Positions 55,678 through 64,000 of a stretch of DNA of 64,000 bases are shown here, piece by piece (the first letter of the stretch is position 1; every line of letters begins with the position of its first letter). Origin of the DNA: Torreya grandis (taxonomy: Eukaryota > Streptophyta > Pinopsida > Cupressales > Taxaceae); contig JARHVA010000123.1 of NCBI GenBank assembly GCA_037957365.1, forward strand, positions 1,664,001 to 1,728,000, in the 5' to 3' direction. The position numbers were made by a program, and so were the translations under genes. A model generated the notes under the pieces. The model was not told the origin of the DNA. It saw only the letters and a program-made list of their open reading frames with translations, and made no database searches.

Positions 55678-56866
55678 TGTATACAAATAATATTTTCAAA
55701 ATTTGTCAATTATTGATGCATTAAATATTGTGGGAACCCATCGAGACTCAATCTCTCTGAGTGCACACCTTAAAAGGTGCACCAGGAAAGGGGTGGGTAG
55801 ATAATTGATGCTTTTTAGGAATGTTTTCCTTGATTACCACTTCTTACCAATCCAACCAGCTCTTAAAACCATTCTCTAAGCTATTACTCCTCTTTTGACC
55901 ACTCTACTAGTCTTTTTCCTCTTTCCATCCTCTTTTTCCTCACCTTAGTCCCTTTTTATTTGTCAACTATACTGTATTAATTGGGTTGACCCTATATAGT
56001 TTTAGGGTATTTTTCACTTAGGAGCTAGTTGACTTTTGGTTGACCTAGCTCATGACTAGTGAATTATTGATTAAAATTGTGCTAGGTCGACTAGGTCGAC
56101 CCTATCAGCCAATTTTTTTGAAAGGGTTTAGGGTCAAATCCACCTATAAATACAAGATCATTTCATCATTATTTTAATATGTAATCGAGATTTATTATTC
56201 GTTCGTGCTTCTTTACAATCTACTCTTCCACCATTATACTTGAGGAGTCTTAGCTTATGGTTTCTACTTGAAGAATCTAATCTTGTGGATAAGTCTTGGA
56301 TGCTTTGGCCTTTCTTAGTGATTCTTACAAACCACAATAGCCTATTACAAAGCCTCTTTGGCTAAGGGAGAGATTGAGTCTATATGGGTTCACATTCAGG
56401 TAAGTATTCTCTAACTTTGATCCTCTCTTTAGTAGATATAAGTAGCATAAGTATTGGCTTCGAATGATATTACTCTTCATAATCCATGTATTAGGGTCTT
56501 ACTCATAATTAGCTTAATTGAGATTCTCTTATACATGTTTTGATTGTATCTAACCCCTCATGTTGTGCCATAAGATTTGGTGAGCACTAGATTAGATTTA
56601 CTTTACTTGTTATTAGTTTAGGTGATATATCAAAACCTAGGACCCCCTTAGGGTTATTATGTGATTGTGTTACAATGGAGGATTTGAAACCCTACTTAGC
56701 ATGGAGTATTGTGATAAATGATATCCTAATCAGGGCTAGTAGATCCCCATATTGGTCATGCTCCCGCTTAACAAATGTATTCCCAATCAGAAGTGTAGGT
56801 ATGCTCTATCTTCTTTGATCTAGGATTGATTTATAGACATGTTGCATTTTTAAATGCATACATTTT
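55678..56866 (+). repeat. Left LTR of LARD-like element
   Basis: 1,189 bp. Landmarks shared with the right LTR: GACTCAATCTCTCT (55746), TTACCAATCCAA, TATTACTCCT, CTAGGTCGACC (56088), CACCTATAAATACAAGATCATTTCATC (56141-56167, a TATA box candidate TATAAATA), TCGTGCTTCTTTACAAT, GTGGATAAGTCTTGGATGC and GGTAAGTATTCTCTAAC (56398). The TATAAATA gives a plausible transcription start about 30 bp on. Confidence 0.9.
56145..56152 (+). promoter_or_regulatory. TATA box of LARD-like LTR
   Basis: TATAAATA in CACCTATAAATACAAG, kept identically in the right LTR (about 60330-60337), which suggests the promoter was conserved at least until insertion. Confidence 0.5.
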
Positions 56867-56950
56867 GGTGAAACTAATGTGAATCTAACCCTTGCAATTT
56901 TTATCTCACATTTTCATCATTTTATTTTTTTCTTTTCCCCTACTCACTAT

Positions 56951-57085
56951 ACTAGGTCAACTCTTTCGACTCTATATAATTTTCAGCCTCTATTTTCTAT
57001 ACTAGGTCAACCCTGTCGACTCTGTACAATTTTCAACCCCTATTTTATTTACTAGGTCAATGTAGTCGACTCTCTACCTTTTTTT
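56951..57085 (+). repeat. 50-bp tandem repeats in LARD leader
   Basis: Three copies starting ACTAGGTCAA at 56951, 57001 and 57051 (period 50), each with a (T)GTCGAC or TTCGAC motif and a TTTTCA(A/G)CC(C/T)CTATTTT spacer. The CTAGGTCGACC motif also lies in the LTRs (56088, about 60160). Confidence 0.9.
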
Positions 57086-57156
57086 TATTTCTCTATTTGT
57101 TGATCTAGTTCTCTATTTCTCTTTCTTATCATTTTGTTTATTTCTCTCAAGTCATC

Positions 57157-57507
57157 ATGAAGTCTTTTATCAAAATCTTCTTAGATAACTTGAATCCATT
57201 TAGACACTATATGGGGTTCTATTTTATTCTTATCTTTTTCTATATTTTCTTCCTCATTTTAGCTATTGGGGCATCTTGCAATGCCAATCCACACATTTTT
57301 ATAGCCTTTGGGGCATCTTACGATGCCCAACCACCTGTCATTTTAGAATTTAGGGAATCTTGTGATGCTCATCCCTACATCCACTTATCCTTTGGTGCAT
57401 CTTGTGATGCCCACTCTTATTCTCCATTACATGCTAGCAAACTAATTCAACTTCAAGAAACCTTTCGATACATAAGCTTGTCTCTCACATGCTCATCCTT
57501 GATATAA
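57157..57507 (+). CDS. Small ORF in LARD-like element: membrane segment plus four 14-residue repeats
   Basis: 116 codons. Residues 1-19 are basic/polar, 20-38 strongly hydrophobic (FYFILIFFYIFFLILAIG), so the product could be membrane-anchored or secreted. Residues 38-93 are four 14-residue repeats starting at G38, G52, R66 and G80, of the form GASCDAHPYIHLSF: Cys at 41, 69 and 83 (Tyr at 55), followed by Asn/Asp-Ala. The 42-bp DNA repeat spans about 57268-57435. Repeats stay in frame with no stop in a region where other frames are closed, but an AT-rich tandem repeat can do this by chance. No family is known to me. It starts 290 bp after the left LTR, the position of gag in a normal element. 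Confidence 0.3.
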   Translation: MKSFIKIFLDNLNPFRHYMGFYFILIFFYIFFLILAIGASCNANPHIFIAFGASYDAQPPVILEFRESCDAHPYIHLSFGASCDAHSYSPLHASKLIQLQETFRYISLSLTCSSLI

Positions 57508-57654
57508 ACATTAGTGTAGGATCCTTCCCTTCCTTTCATTCTTTCTATCTACATCTATCTAACACTTTTTATAAGTTACTTACATGGGTATCTCCCTTTG
57601 TAGAAATTCTCCCTTATCACAAACCTTTAGTCCTTTTTTGGTCTTTTGATTTTC

Positions 57655-57950
57655 CCCTTTTCTCTCATGAGTTGCATTATAAAACTATGGATAGGACCTC
57701 GTCTTCCTCATGATGTACCATAGTTTTCTTTAGTTTCATATTATTTTTACAAACTTTTTGGCATCTCTTAGATTTCTCTTTCATGAATTGCAGTGTAAGA
57801 CCATGGATAGGACCTGGCCTTCCTCACAAAATCCCAATTTTTTCATATCTCATTTATTTTTCTAATGTTTTTTGGCACACTTTTGGGTTACTCTTTTATG
57901 AGCTGTAGTGTAAGACAATTAATAGGACTTGACCTTCTTTATAAAATTAC
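57655..57950 (+). repeat. Tandem repeats of about 116 bp in LARD internal region
   Basis: Three copies with anchors (C)TATGGATAGGACCT at 57685, CCATGGATAGGACCT at 57801 and AATTAATAGGACTT at 57917, each preceded by a TCATGA(A/G)TTGCA...TAAGAC or related segment. Period about 115-116 bp. Confidence 0.85.
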
Positions 57951-59864
57951 CATCTTGTCATTCATTTTCTAAAAATGTGTTTTTAATCCTTGTTCTTAGC
58001 TTTAGCTTTACTTCTTTTGATAGATGGAATTTTTACAACAATCTATATTATCATGTTTTCCTTGATGTCCATTATTCTTATGATAAGGAATCACACTTTA
58101 CTATCATTGTATCCCTTTTTTTGCCCTTTTTCACATTTTTTTCAATTTGAAGTAATTTAAATTATTTCATGTGTCATTAATCTTGATTTCCTTTCATTTC
58201 ACTCATTGGATAAGACAAGGTTGAACTCAAGATAACACACCTAGATTTAGGAGACTCTTAGACCCCATGCTCTTTGAAGTTCTCTCTCTCAACAACCAAG
58301 TCCCAAGTATTCAAATGAAAGTCATCTTTAGCACCCATATTTGGTTTTATAAATCCTTATGGTGGAGGAATAGAAAAATCTATCAAGAAAGTTAAAAGCC
58401 AAATCATTTGAAAGAAAAGATAATAATATACAAAAGACAACATACAAATCTCAAAAGTTAAAATCACACCAAAAGATGTGATTCCAAACATATAGCCTAT
58501 CTCTAATCAAAGCTCAAACTCCATAGTTGGCCTCATATAGAGCTGAGGTCCATTGGGGTATGGTAGGCTGGTAGATTGGAATAGGAAAATTCAACAAACT
58601 CTATGGTGCTACCTACTTTCTCACGCAAGTACCCAATCTTTGAAGTCGATCAACGATGATGTAAGAGGTCTTAAGAAATGGGGAACATGTTGTGGGAAGG
58701 TAGGTCTATTTTAATTTTCATACATATAGACTTCATTGGATGATCTATATAATCCATTTGTTGACCTAAGACTTGTGTGGCTAAGAGAAGTTCTTTAGAG
58801 TCTTTGTGGTCAAATGTCCTCTTGTTTTGACAAACCTAGTTTGAGTGTATTGACTTTGATAAAGAATTCCTCTACCTTGGTTTTTCCTTCATTCTCCTCT
58901 CCACCCATTTCATTTTTCCCCTTGATAATCAAATTGTGATTCTAAATATATTTTTTTCTCTTTTTTAATTCCTTCTTCTTCACCTCTTAAAAACATGCTA
59001 GCATTAGTTTAATTCAGTTTTATCTATCCTTAGAGCGAAACAACATGTTTGAGTAACCATGGATTACTTTATTTACACCTTATATTTACATTCCTAGACT
59101 TGTTTTGATTTCCTTTTACCATTTGACATTACTGCGCTATCTTGTTGTTACAAACACCTGAGTTTGTACCCTTTTTCCATTGTTGAATGAGCTTGGCTTA
59201 TTACTTCTCATTTGACAATGTTGTTTTCCCCTTTTATGCACCTTTTTCAATTATTGTGTGAGATAAGGATTGTTACTTCTCACTTATCAATATTGTTTTA
59301 CCATTTTGTTTTTTTTCTTTTATCTCAATGTTTTATTACCATTCTTTTCAACATGTATCCTTGGTTTGACTTCATGAGTTTGCCTTTCTTACTTGAGGTT
59401 TACTTGTTTGAGTTTTTTGGTCTTTAGTAGTCTTGGATTTTTGATTACCCAATTTACTCTTTTTTTGGCTTTTTCATTTGGTCTAACATATCACTTGTCA
59501 TCCTAACTTGCCAAATTTCTAAGTACGTCCCATCCTTATAACACTAGTTATCTTGGCTTCCCTATGTTTGTTTGTTTTTTCTCTTTAGTTTTGTATTTTT
59601 GGGTTTGTCAAAAGTAGTCTCTGTGCCCTATACAATCCAAACTAACAACATAAAAAATAACTATCCAATGATAAAGGTAAGTCAAGGTATGCATCACATT
59701 TATTTTTTAGTCATTTCCCCTTTTAGTCATTTAATTTCAGTTATTCTATACTTTAAAATACTACAATTTTTTTAACATCAACATTATGTGTTCTTATGTT
59801 CTTTCTCGAAGCACCATCACCTGTTGCACCATAGTGACACATGATGAGATTCAAGTGGGACATA
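57951..59864. other. Rest of LARD internal region
   Basis: T-rich and low in coding signal: small frames at 57929-58150, 59212-59427 and 59572-59775 are rich in F, L, S and look like translation of T-rich DNA. Repeated phrases such as CTTCTCATTTGACAATGTTGTTTT / CTTCTCACTTATCAATATTGTTTT (59206-59229, 59274-59297) mark further degenerate repeats of about 68 bp. Confidence 0.5.
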
Positions 59865-61433
59865 TGTATACACATAATATTTTTAGCTTTTATCAACTAT
59901 TGATGCTTTACATCTTACAGGAACCCATGGAGACTCAATCTCTCTAAGTGCATGCCTTAAAAGCTACATCGAGAAAGGGGTGGGCATACCATTGGTGTTT
60001 TGTAGGAATGTTGTCCCTGATTGCCACATATTACCAATCCAATAAGCTCTTAAAACCATTACCTAGCTATTACTCCTTTGAACACTCCTCTAATCTTTTT
60101 CCTCTTTTCATCCTCCTTTTACTCACCTTAGTCCTTTTTTATCAGTCGGATGTACTGGGTTGACTAGGTCGACCTTGTATAGTTTTGGGGTATTTTTCAC
60201 TTAGGAGATAGTTAATCTTTGGCCGAGCTAGCTCATGACCTAGTGAATTATTGACTGAAATTGTGTTAGATTGATTGGGTTGATCTTGTCAGCTGAGATT
60301 TTTGAAAGGGTTTAGTTTCAAATCCACCTATAAATACAAGATCATTTCATCATTATTCTAATATTCAAACAAGAGTTATTATTCGCTCGTGCTTCTTTAC
60401 AATATGCTCTTCCACCATTCTACTTGAGAAGTCTTAGCTTACGGTTTTTACTTGGAGAATCTAATATTGTGGATAAGTCTTGGATGCTTTGGCCTTTCTT
60501 AGTGACCCTCAAAAACCACAAAAACTTCTTACAAAGCCCCTTTGGCCAAAGGAGAGATTGAGTCTCAATGGGTTCACATTCAGGTAAGTATTCTCTAACT
60601 TTACTCCTCTTTTTAGTAGATAGAAGTAGCATAAGTATTGGCTTTGAATAATATTACTCTTCATAATCCATGTATTAGGGTCTTACTCATACTTAGCTTA
60701 ATTGAGACTCTCTTATACATGTTTTGATTGTTTCTAACCCCTCATGTTGTGCCACAAGATTTGGTGAGCACTAAATTAGATTTGCTTTACTTGTTATTAG
60801 TTTAGGTGAAATACTAAAACCTAAGACCCCCTTAGGGTTATTGTGTGATTGTGTTACACTGAAGGATTTATAACCCTCCTTATCATGGTGTATTGTGATA
60901 AATGATCCCCTAATCAGGTCTAGTGGATCCCCATATTGGTCATGCTCCTGCTTAATAAATGTATTCTCAATCATAAGTGTAGGTATGCTCTATCTTCTTT
61001 GAGCTAGGATTGATTTATAGACATGTTGCATTTCTGATTGCATACATGTTGAATTGATTTATTAGGGTCTTACTCATACTTAGCTTAATTGAGATTATCT
61101 TATACATGTTTTGATTGTTTCTAACCCCTCATGTTGTGACACAAGCTTTGGTGAGCATTAGATTAGATTTACTTTACTTTAAATTAGTTTAGGTGAAATA
61201 TCAAAACCTAAGACCCCCATAGGACTATTGCATTATTGTGTTAGACTGGAGGCTTTGGAAACCTCTATAACATAGTGTATTATGATAAATGATCCCCTAA
61301 TCAGGTCTAGTGGATCTCCATATTGGTCATGCTCCTGTTTAACAAAGATATTCCTAATTGGAAGTGTAGGTATGCTCTATCTTCTCTGAGTCAGGATTGA
61401 TTTATAAACATGTTGCATTTTTGATTGCATACA
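59865..61433 (+). repeat. Right LTR of LARD-like element, with internal 387-bp tandem duplication
   Basis: Starts TGTATACACATAATATTT and runs parallel to the left LTR to 61046 (GCATACA). Then TGTTGAATTG, the target-flank sequence, appears and the LTR restarts at ATTAGGGTC (61061, equivalent to 60674), running again to GCATACA at 61427-61433 and TGTTAAATTG. Without the duplication its length is about 1,182 bp, matching the left LTR (1,189). Confidence 0.88.
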
Positions 61434-61444
61434 TGTTAAATTGT
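60671..61444 (+). repeat. 387-bp tandem duplication spanning LTR end and target flank
   Basis: Units 60671-61057 and 61058-61444. Both contain the last 375 bp or so of the LTR plus the first 10 bases of flank (TGTTGAATTG / TGTTAAATTG). Offset 387 at both the ATTAGGG and GCATACA anchors. Confidence 0.88.
61434..61438. repeat. Target site duplication TGTTA, right copy
   Basis: Follows GCATACA directly; pairs with 55673-55677. The inner duplicated copy at 61047-61051 reads TGTTG. Confidence 0.85.
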
Positions 61445-61689
61445 ATTAAGATTTGCCTTAGGATGCCCTATAAAGGACTTATATTTATTTGAACCTAATT
61501 ATTTGATTAAGCTAAGTGTTTGGGTCAGCATGCATTTTTTCCTTGAACTGATTGTATATTGAATTTATGAATAAGTACCAGAATTGATTCTTCATTATTC
61601 TCTTAAATGGGTGCATTGATTATATTTGTACTATGCTTTGGATTATGTGCCTTAATTTATATTTATGGTTCTCTTGAATAGGTGCCACA

Positions 61690-63670
61690 ACCAGTTGTGG
61701 TGGTGATTGGGGATGAGGAGGAGTTAACATTGATTGTAAAGTGTACTCATATGGGATGCATTAAACTTGAACCACTTGATTGTAATGTATGTACTTGAGG
61801 CATCTATGCATTGTGGATGGTACTACTCAAAGTTTCTATATCCAAGGGAATCATGATAACATATTAAATATCCATATGCTTGGTAGGACTAGAAAATGAG
61901 TAGTCATTATTACCAAACCAACTTTGATAGGTAGCTCTATATGTCCTAAAGTATCTGATGTATGACCATTGAATGCTATAACTGCCTTTAATGTAGCTTG
62001 TAAATCTTATCCTATCTATCCAAGACTATAAAGTAATGTCATTATACATGCATTTTCCCTTGATCCATTTTCAATAATAACACTATGAATAGGTTGATTT
62101 TTGATGTATGCTCTAATTGATAGTGCATGCCTATTTGAATCATCATCATTGGTTTCAATATCATCAAATATGATTATGAAATTTGTGTTCTTGTACTTGT
62201 GAATGTACTAATTATTCCATATATTGGATGCTCATATGATGTGGGGAGGAGGATGCGCGTTGTACACATGAAGTTATTATGAATTATCTATATTCTTGAC
62301 TATATCTTGATTGAGAAAAGGATTATTAATTTTTTTAGATTTGCATTATCTTTTTGCTATGGCTTAACTTCCTTTGTAGGTGTACTTACATAAATAGTAT
62401 TATCATCAATGAGATCTTGTATCTTATGCCTAAATTGATAACACTTATTTGTAGAATGGACAATACATCTATGATAATTACAATATGCATTATTGTCAAA
62501 TATATTATGTTGAGGCTTGGTCATATCACACTGATATTGAGGAGGTAGGGAGATGAAATTTTAATCAATGAGATTTTAAAATAAGATATGAAGAGTTTTC
62601 GGTAATCTTGTAAATTGCCTCCTTGGTGGAGTTGTTAATTGATGATTTTTTGATGGTTATGATACAAGATTTATTGTTGTTTTTGTTTTTGTTAGGTTTG
62701 ACCTTATAATTTAGATTTATTTGGGAATTACATTTGATGTAGATAAAACACTTGTTGCATATTTTAGCTTGTTTGATGCTATAATCTTGACTTATATTGC
62801 ATAAATCATAAAAGGGTTTCTATTTAATCAGACATGATTGATTCATGGAGTAGTGCTAACAAGATTTGAGTGAAGATATCTTTAAATTCATTATCTACCA
62901 TAGAGTTGGTCATATTTTATAGCATAGTATTGTACTGTAGAATGTAGTCACTGATTTATTGATTTGACCCTTGCTTGAGTTTATAAATTCATGCATAAAA
63001 TAATTTTGCACCAATGTTGATTGAGAAATGTGATAAAATTTTCAATCTACCAATGGGTTGAATGTTCTAACTGATTAAAGTGGGAGGTAATAGAACCATC
63101 AAAGAGCACGATCTTTGAGACTCCTTGGAAAGAGTTTGGTGAGTAATTTATCATTGTAAACATATTCCAAACATGCAACATATACAAAATGAAAATGCTA
63201 CTTAGGATCACCTTTACCCTTGTAAAGTGGTATCTTAGTTATTACAAAATCTATTGATAAGTATACAAGAAGATATTTTAGGTGCCAAGGGATTATGAAG
63301 GAAATTATAAGAGTCCATTTAATGAGTAGCTTTGGAAATACCTTCCTCTAATTGTAATATTTTAGCATATAAGTTTAGAACAATTTTATCAAGAGAGGAA
63401 ACATTAAGCTAATTTAGAATTGGACATTTTATAGTGATAAATGGTGGTGTATACGAATGCCATTGTAGAAATATACATGTTAATCTATTGTGAACCAAGT
63501 GATGACCACCCATGCCTATGGATGTTGGCACATATGTAACTGTAGGGGTTGATACATGAATGTTAACAATAGTAGTAACTAGAGCATATGAAGTATAAGG
63601 GTTAAATTTTGGCAATATGATTGTCATTGATGTCAAAAGGGAGATTATTAGCATTATGGATGTCATTGAT
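61690..63670 (-). pseudogene. Ty3/gypsy gag remnant
   Basis: Minus strand, heavily broken. From 63666 an 85-codon frame (hydrophilic Gag N-terminus, no domain), then LNVSSLDKIVLNLYAKILQLEEG (63405-63340), FSFCICCMFGICLQ (about 63200), NSFQGVSKIVLFDGSITSHFNQLE (63140-63060; usual FP-x-SL-x-G-x-A-x-WF...I-x-S(F/W)-x-x-L), LHSTVQYYAIKYD in place of the QR capsid helix (about 62940), and CNYHRCIVHSTNKCYQFRHKIQDLIDDNTI (62490-62400), which is the C-x2-H...H-x4-C knuckle and following helix of plant gypsy Gag. Sequence near 61900-61700 may be the start of protease. No intact frame. Confidence 0.65.
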
Positions 63671-64000
63671 ATTTAGGGCTAAATATGGTGACTAGAAGAT
63701 ATGCAAGGGATATTATCAAAGGTCAAGGATGATTGGAGTGCTTATGTGCATGAGTGGAATTCATCCAGTTCTTCATATTGATCATCTATACATTTTAGAT
63801 CTATAGAGGAAAATCTAAATAGGTAGTTTGTTAATGTCACCATTACCACATGTGGACAAGTCTGGGGGAGTTGATCACATAGTTATGATCATATTAGTCC
63901 CTAGTTATTATGTGCCAAATTTGAAGTCATGTGATGAAACACGATCGAAGATATGAGGATGAAAAGTTGGCTACTCAAATAGAATTCACTAAGTTTACAT
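63671..64000. other. Unassigned right edge
   Basis: No recognised coding or repeat. May be the 5' leader of the gag remnant to its left (minus strand). Confidence 0.3.

Larger units (their letters stand above)
55678..61433 (+). mobile_element. Non-autonomous LTR retrotransposon (LARD-like), no gag-pol recognised
   Basis: Direct repeats 55678-56866 and 59865-61433 start TGTATAC and end GCATACA, with the perfect 5-bp duplication TGTTA outside. The internal 3.0 kb (56867-59864) contains no recognisable gag, protease, RT or integrase in any frame, only T-rich sequence, three sets of tandem repeats and one small repeat-containing ORF. This fits large retrotransposon derivatives, which are mobilised in trans. 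A TGG at 56870-56872 just after the left LTR (TTTTGGTGAAACTAATG) may begin a primer site, suggesting + orientation, but no tRNA match is claimed. The polypurine tract is weak (AGATTCAAGTGGGA, 59848-59860). Confidence 0.88.

Noticed and set aside
57489..59775. Several F/L/S-rich + strand frames in the LARD-like element
   Set aside because: Composition is that expected from T-rich noncoding DNA; no motif or repeat structure supports them, unlike 57157-57507.

Overview
This is a nuclear genomic window from a land plant, most likely a seed plant with a large, repeat-rich genome. I lean towards a conifer or other gymnosperm, but that is inference from repeat style and not proven here. The sequence is AT-rich and dominated by decayed Class I retroelements: Ty3/gypsy, Ty1/copia, LINEs and one large non-autonomous LTR element. 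The only intact, recognisable host gene is psbY (23710-24330, + strand), a nuclear gene for a chloroplast-targeted photosystem II polyprotein. It sits in a small GC-rich island with CpG-containing codons, in sharp contrast to its surroundings. Nothing looks prokaryotic, and I saw no CRISPR array, rRNA or tRNA gene.

Layout. 1-2941: degenerate Ty3/gypsy pol (+), with protease, an extra RNase H, reverse transcriptase and RNase H in that order. About 3180-4906: the 3' part of a Ty1/copia element, with a polypurine tract and an LTR. That LTR is split at 4906/17520 by a 12.6-kb Ty3/gypsy element on the minus strand (4907-17519, target duplication TAATG). One LTR of the gypsy element is in turn split by a 2.9-kb, internally deleted Ty1/copia element (13555-16426). 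This is a three-level nest. 17610-23560: mostly unassigned, with an (AT)31 microsatellite, an HflX-type GTPase pseudogene (about 20290-20840, -) and a non-LTR RT remnant (about 21745-22725, +). 23570-24330: psbY and its promoter. 24748-27240: an L1-type LINE ORF2 remnant (-), tail-to-tail with psbY. 27240-31020: unassigned AT-rich DNA. 31027-32700: three tandem copies of a unit of about 566 bp.

33290-44351: unrecognised repeat-associated coding remnants. A 7.3-kb segment here is bounded by inverted arms of about 750 bp (37070-37815 and 43578-44351). It encloses a 229-bp foldback element, a long acidic repeat-borne protein (38109-39750, -) and a LINE ORF2 with a terminal RNase H (40440-43572, -). 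46250-47060: gypsy integrase remnant (-). 48330-51480: chromovirus-like gypsy remnant (+), abutting an oppositely oriented gypsy RT fragment (51500-51790, -). 55678-61433: an LTR element with no recognised gag-pol and a perfect TGTTA target duplication; its right LTR carries a 387-bp tandem duplication made after insertion. 61690-63670: gypsy gag remnant (-).

Most retroelement genes carry stops, frameshifts and altered catalytic residues. In several places stops sit where related proteins have glutamine (CAA/CAG to TAA/TAG), and catalytic Asp has become Asn, as expected from long-term cytosine deamination. The features most worth following up are: the protease - archaeal-type RNase H - RT domain order shared by two elements; the 7.3-kb inverted-repeat structure; the TGTTA-flanked non-autonomous element, whose leader carries tandem repeats and a small ORF with 14-residue repeats; and two long unrecognised repeat-associated protein families.
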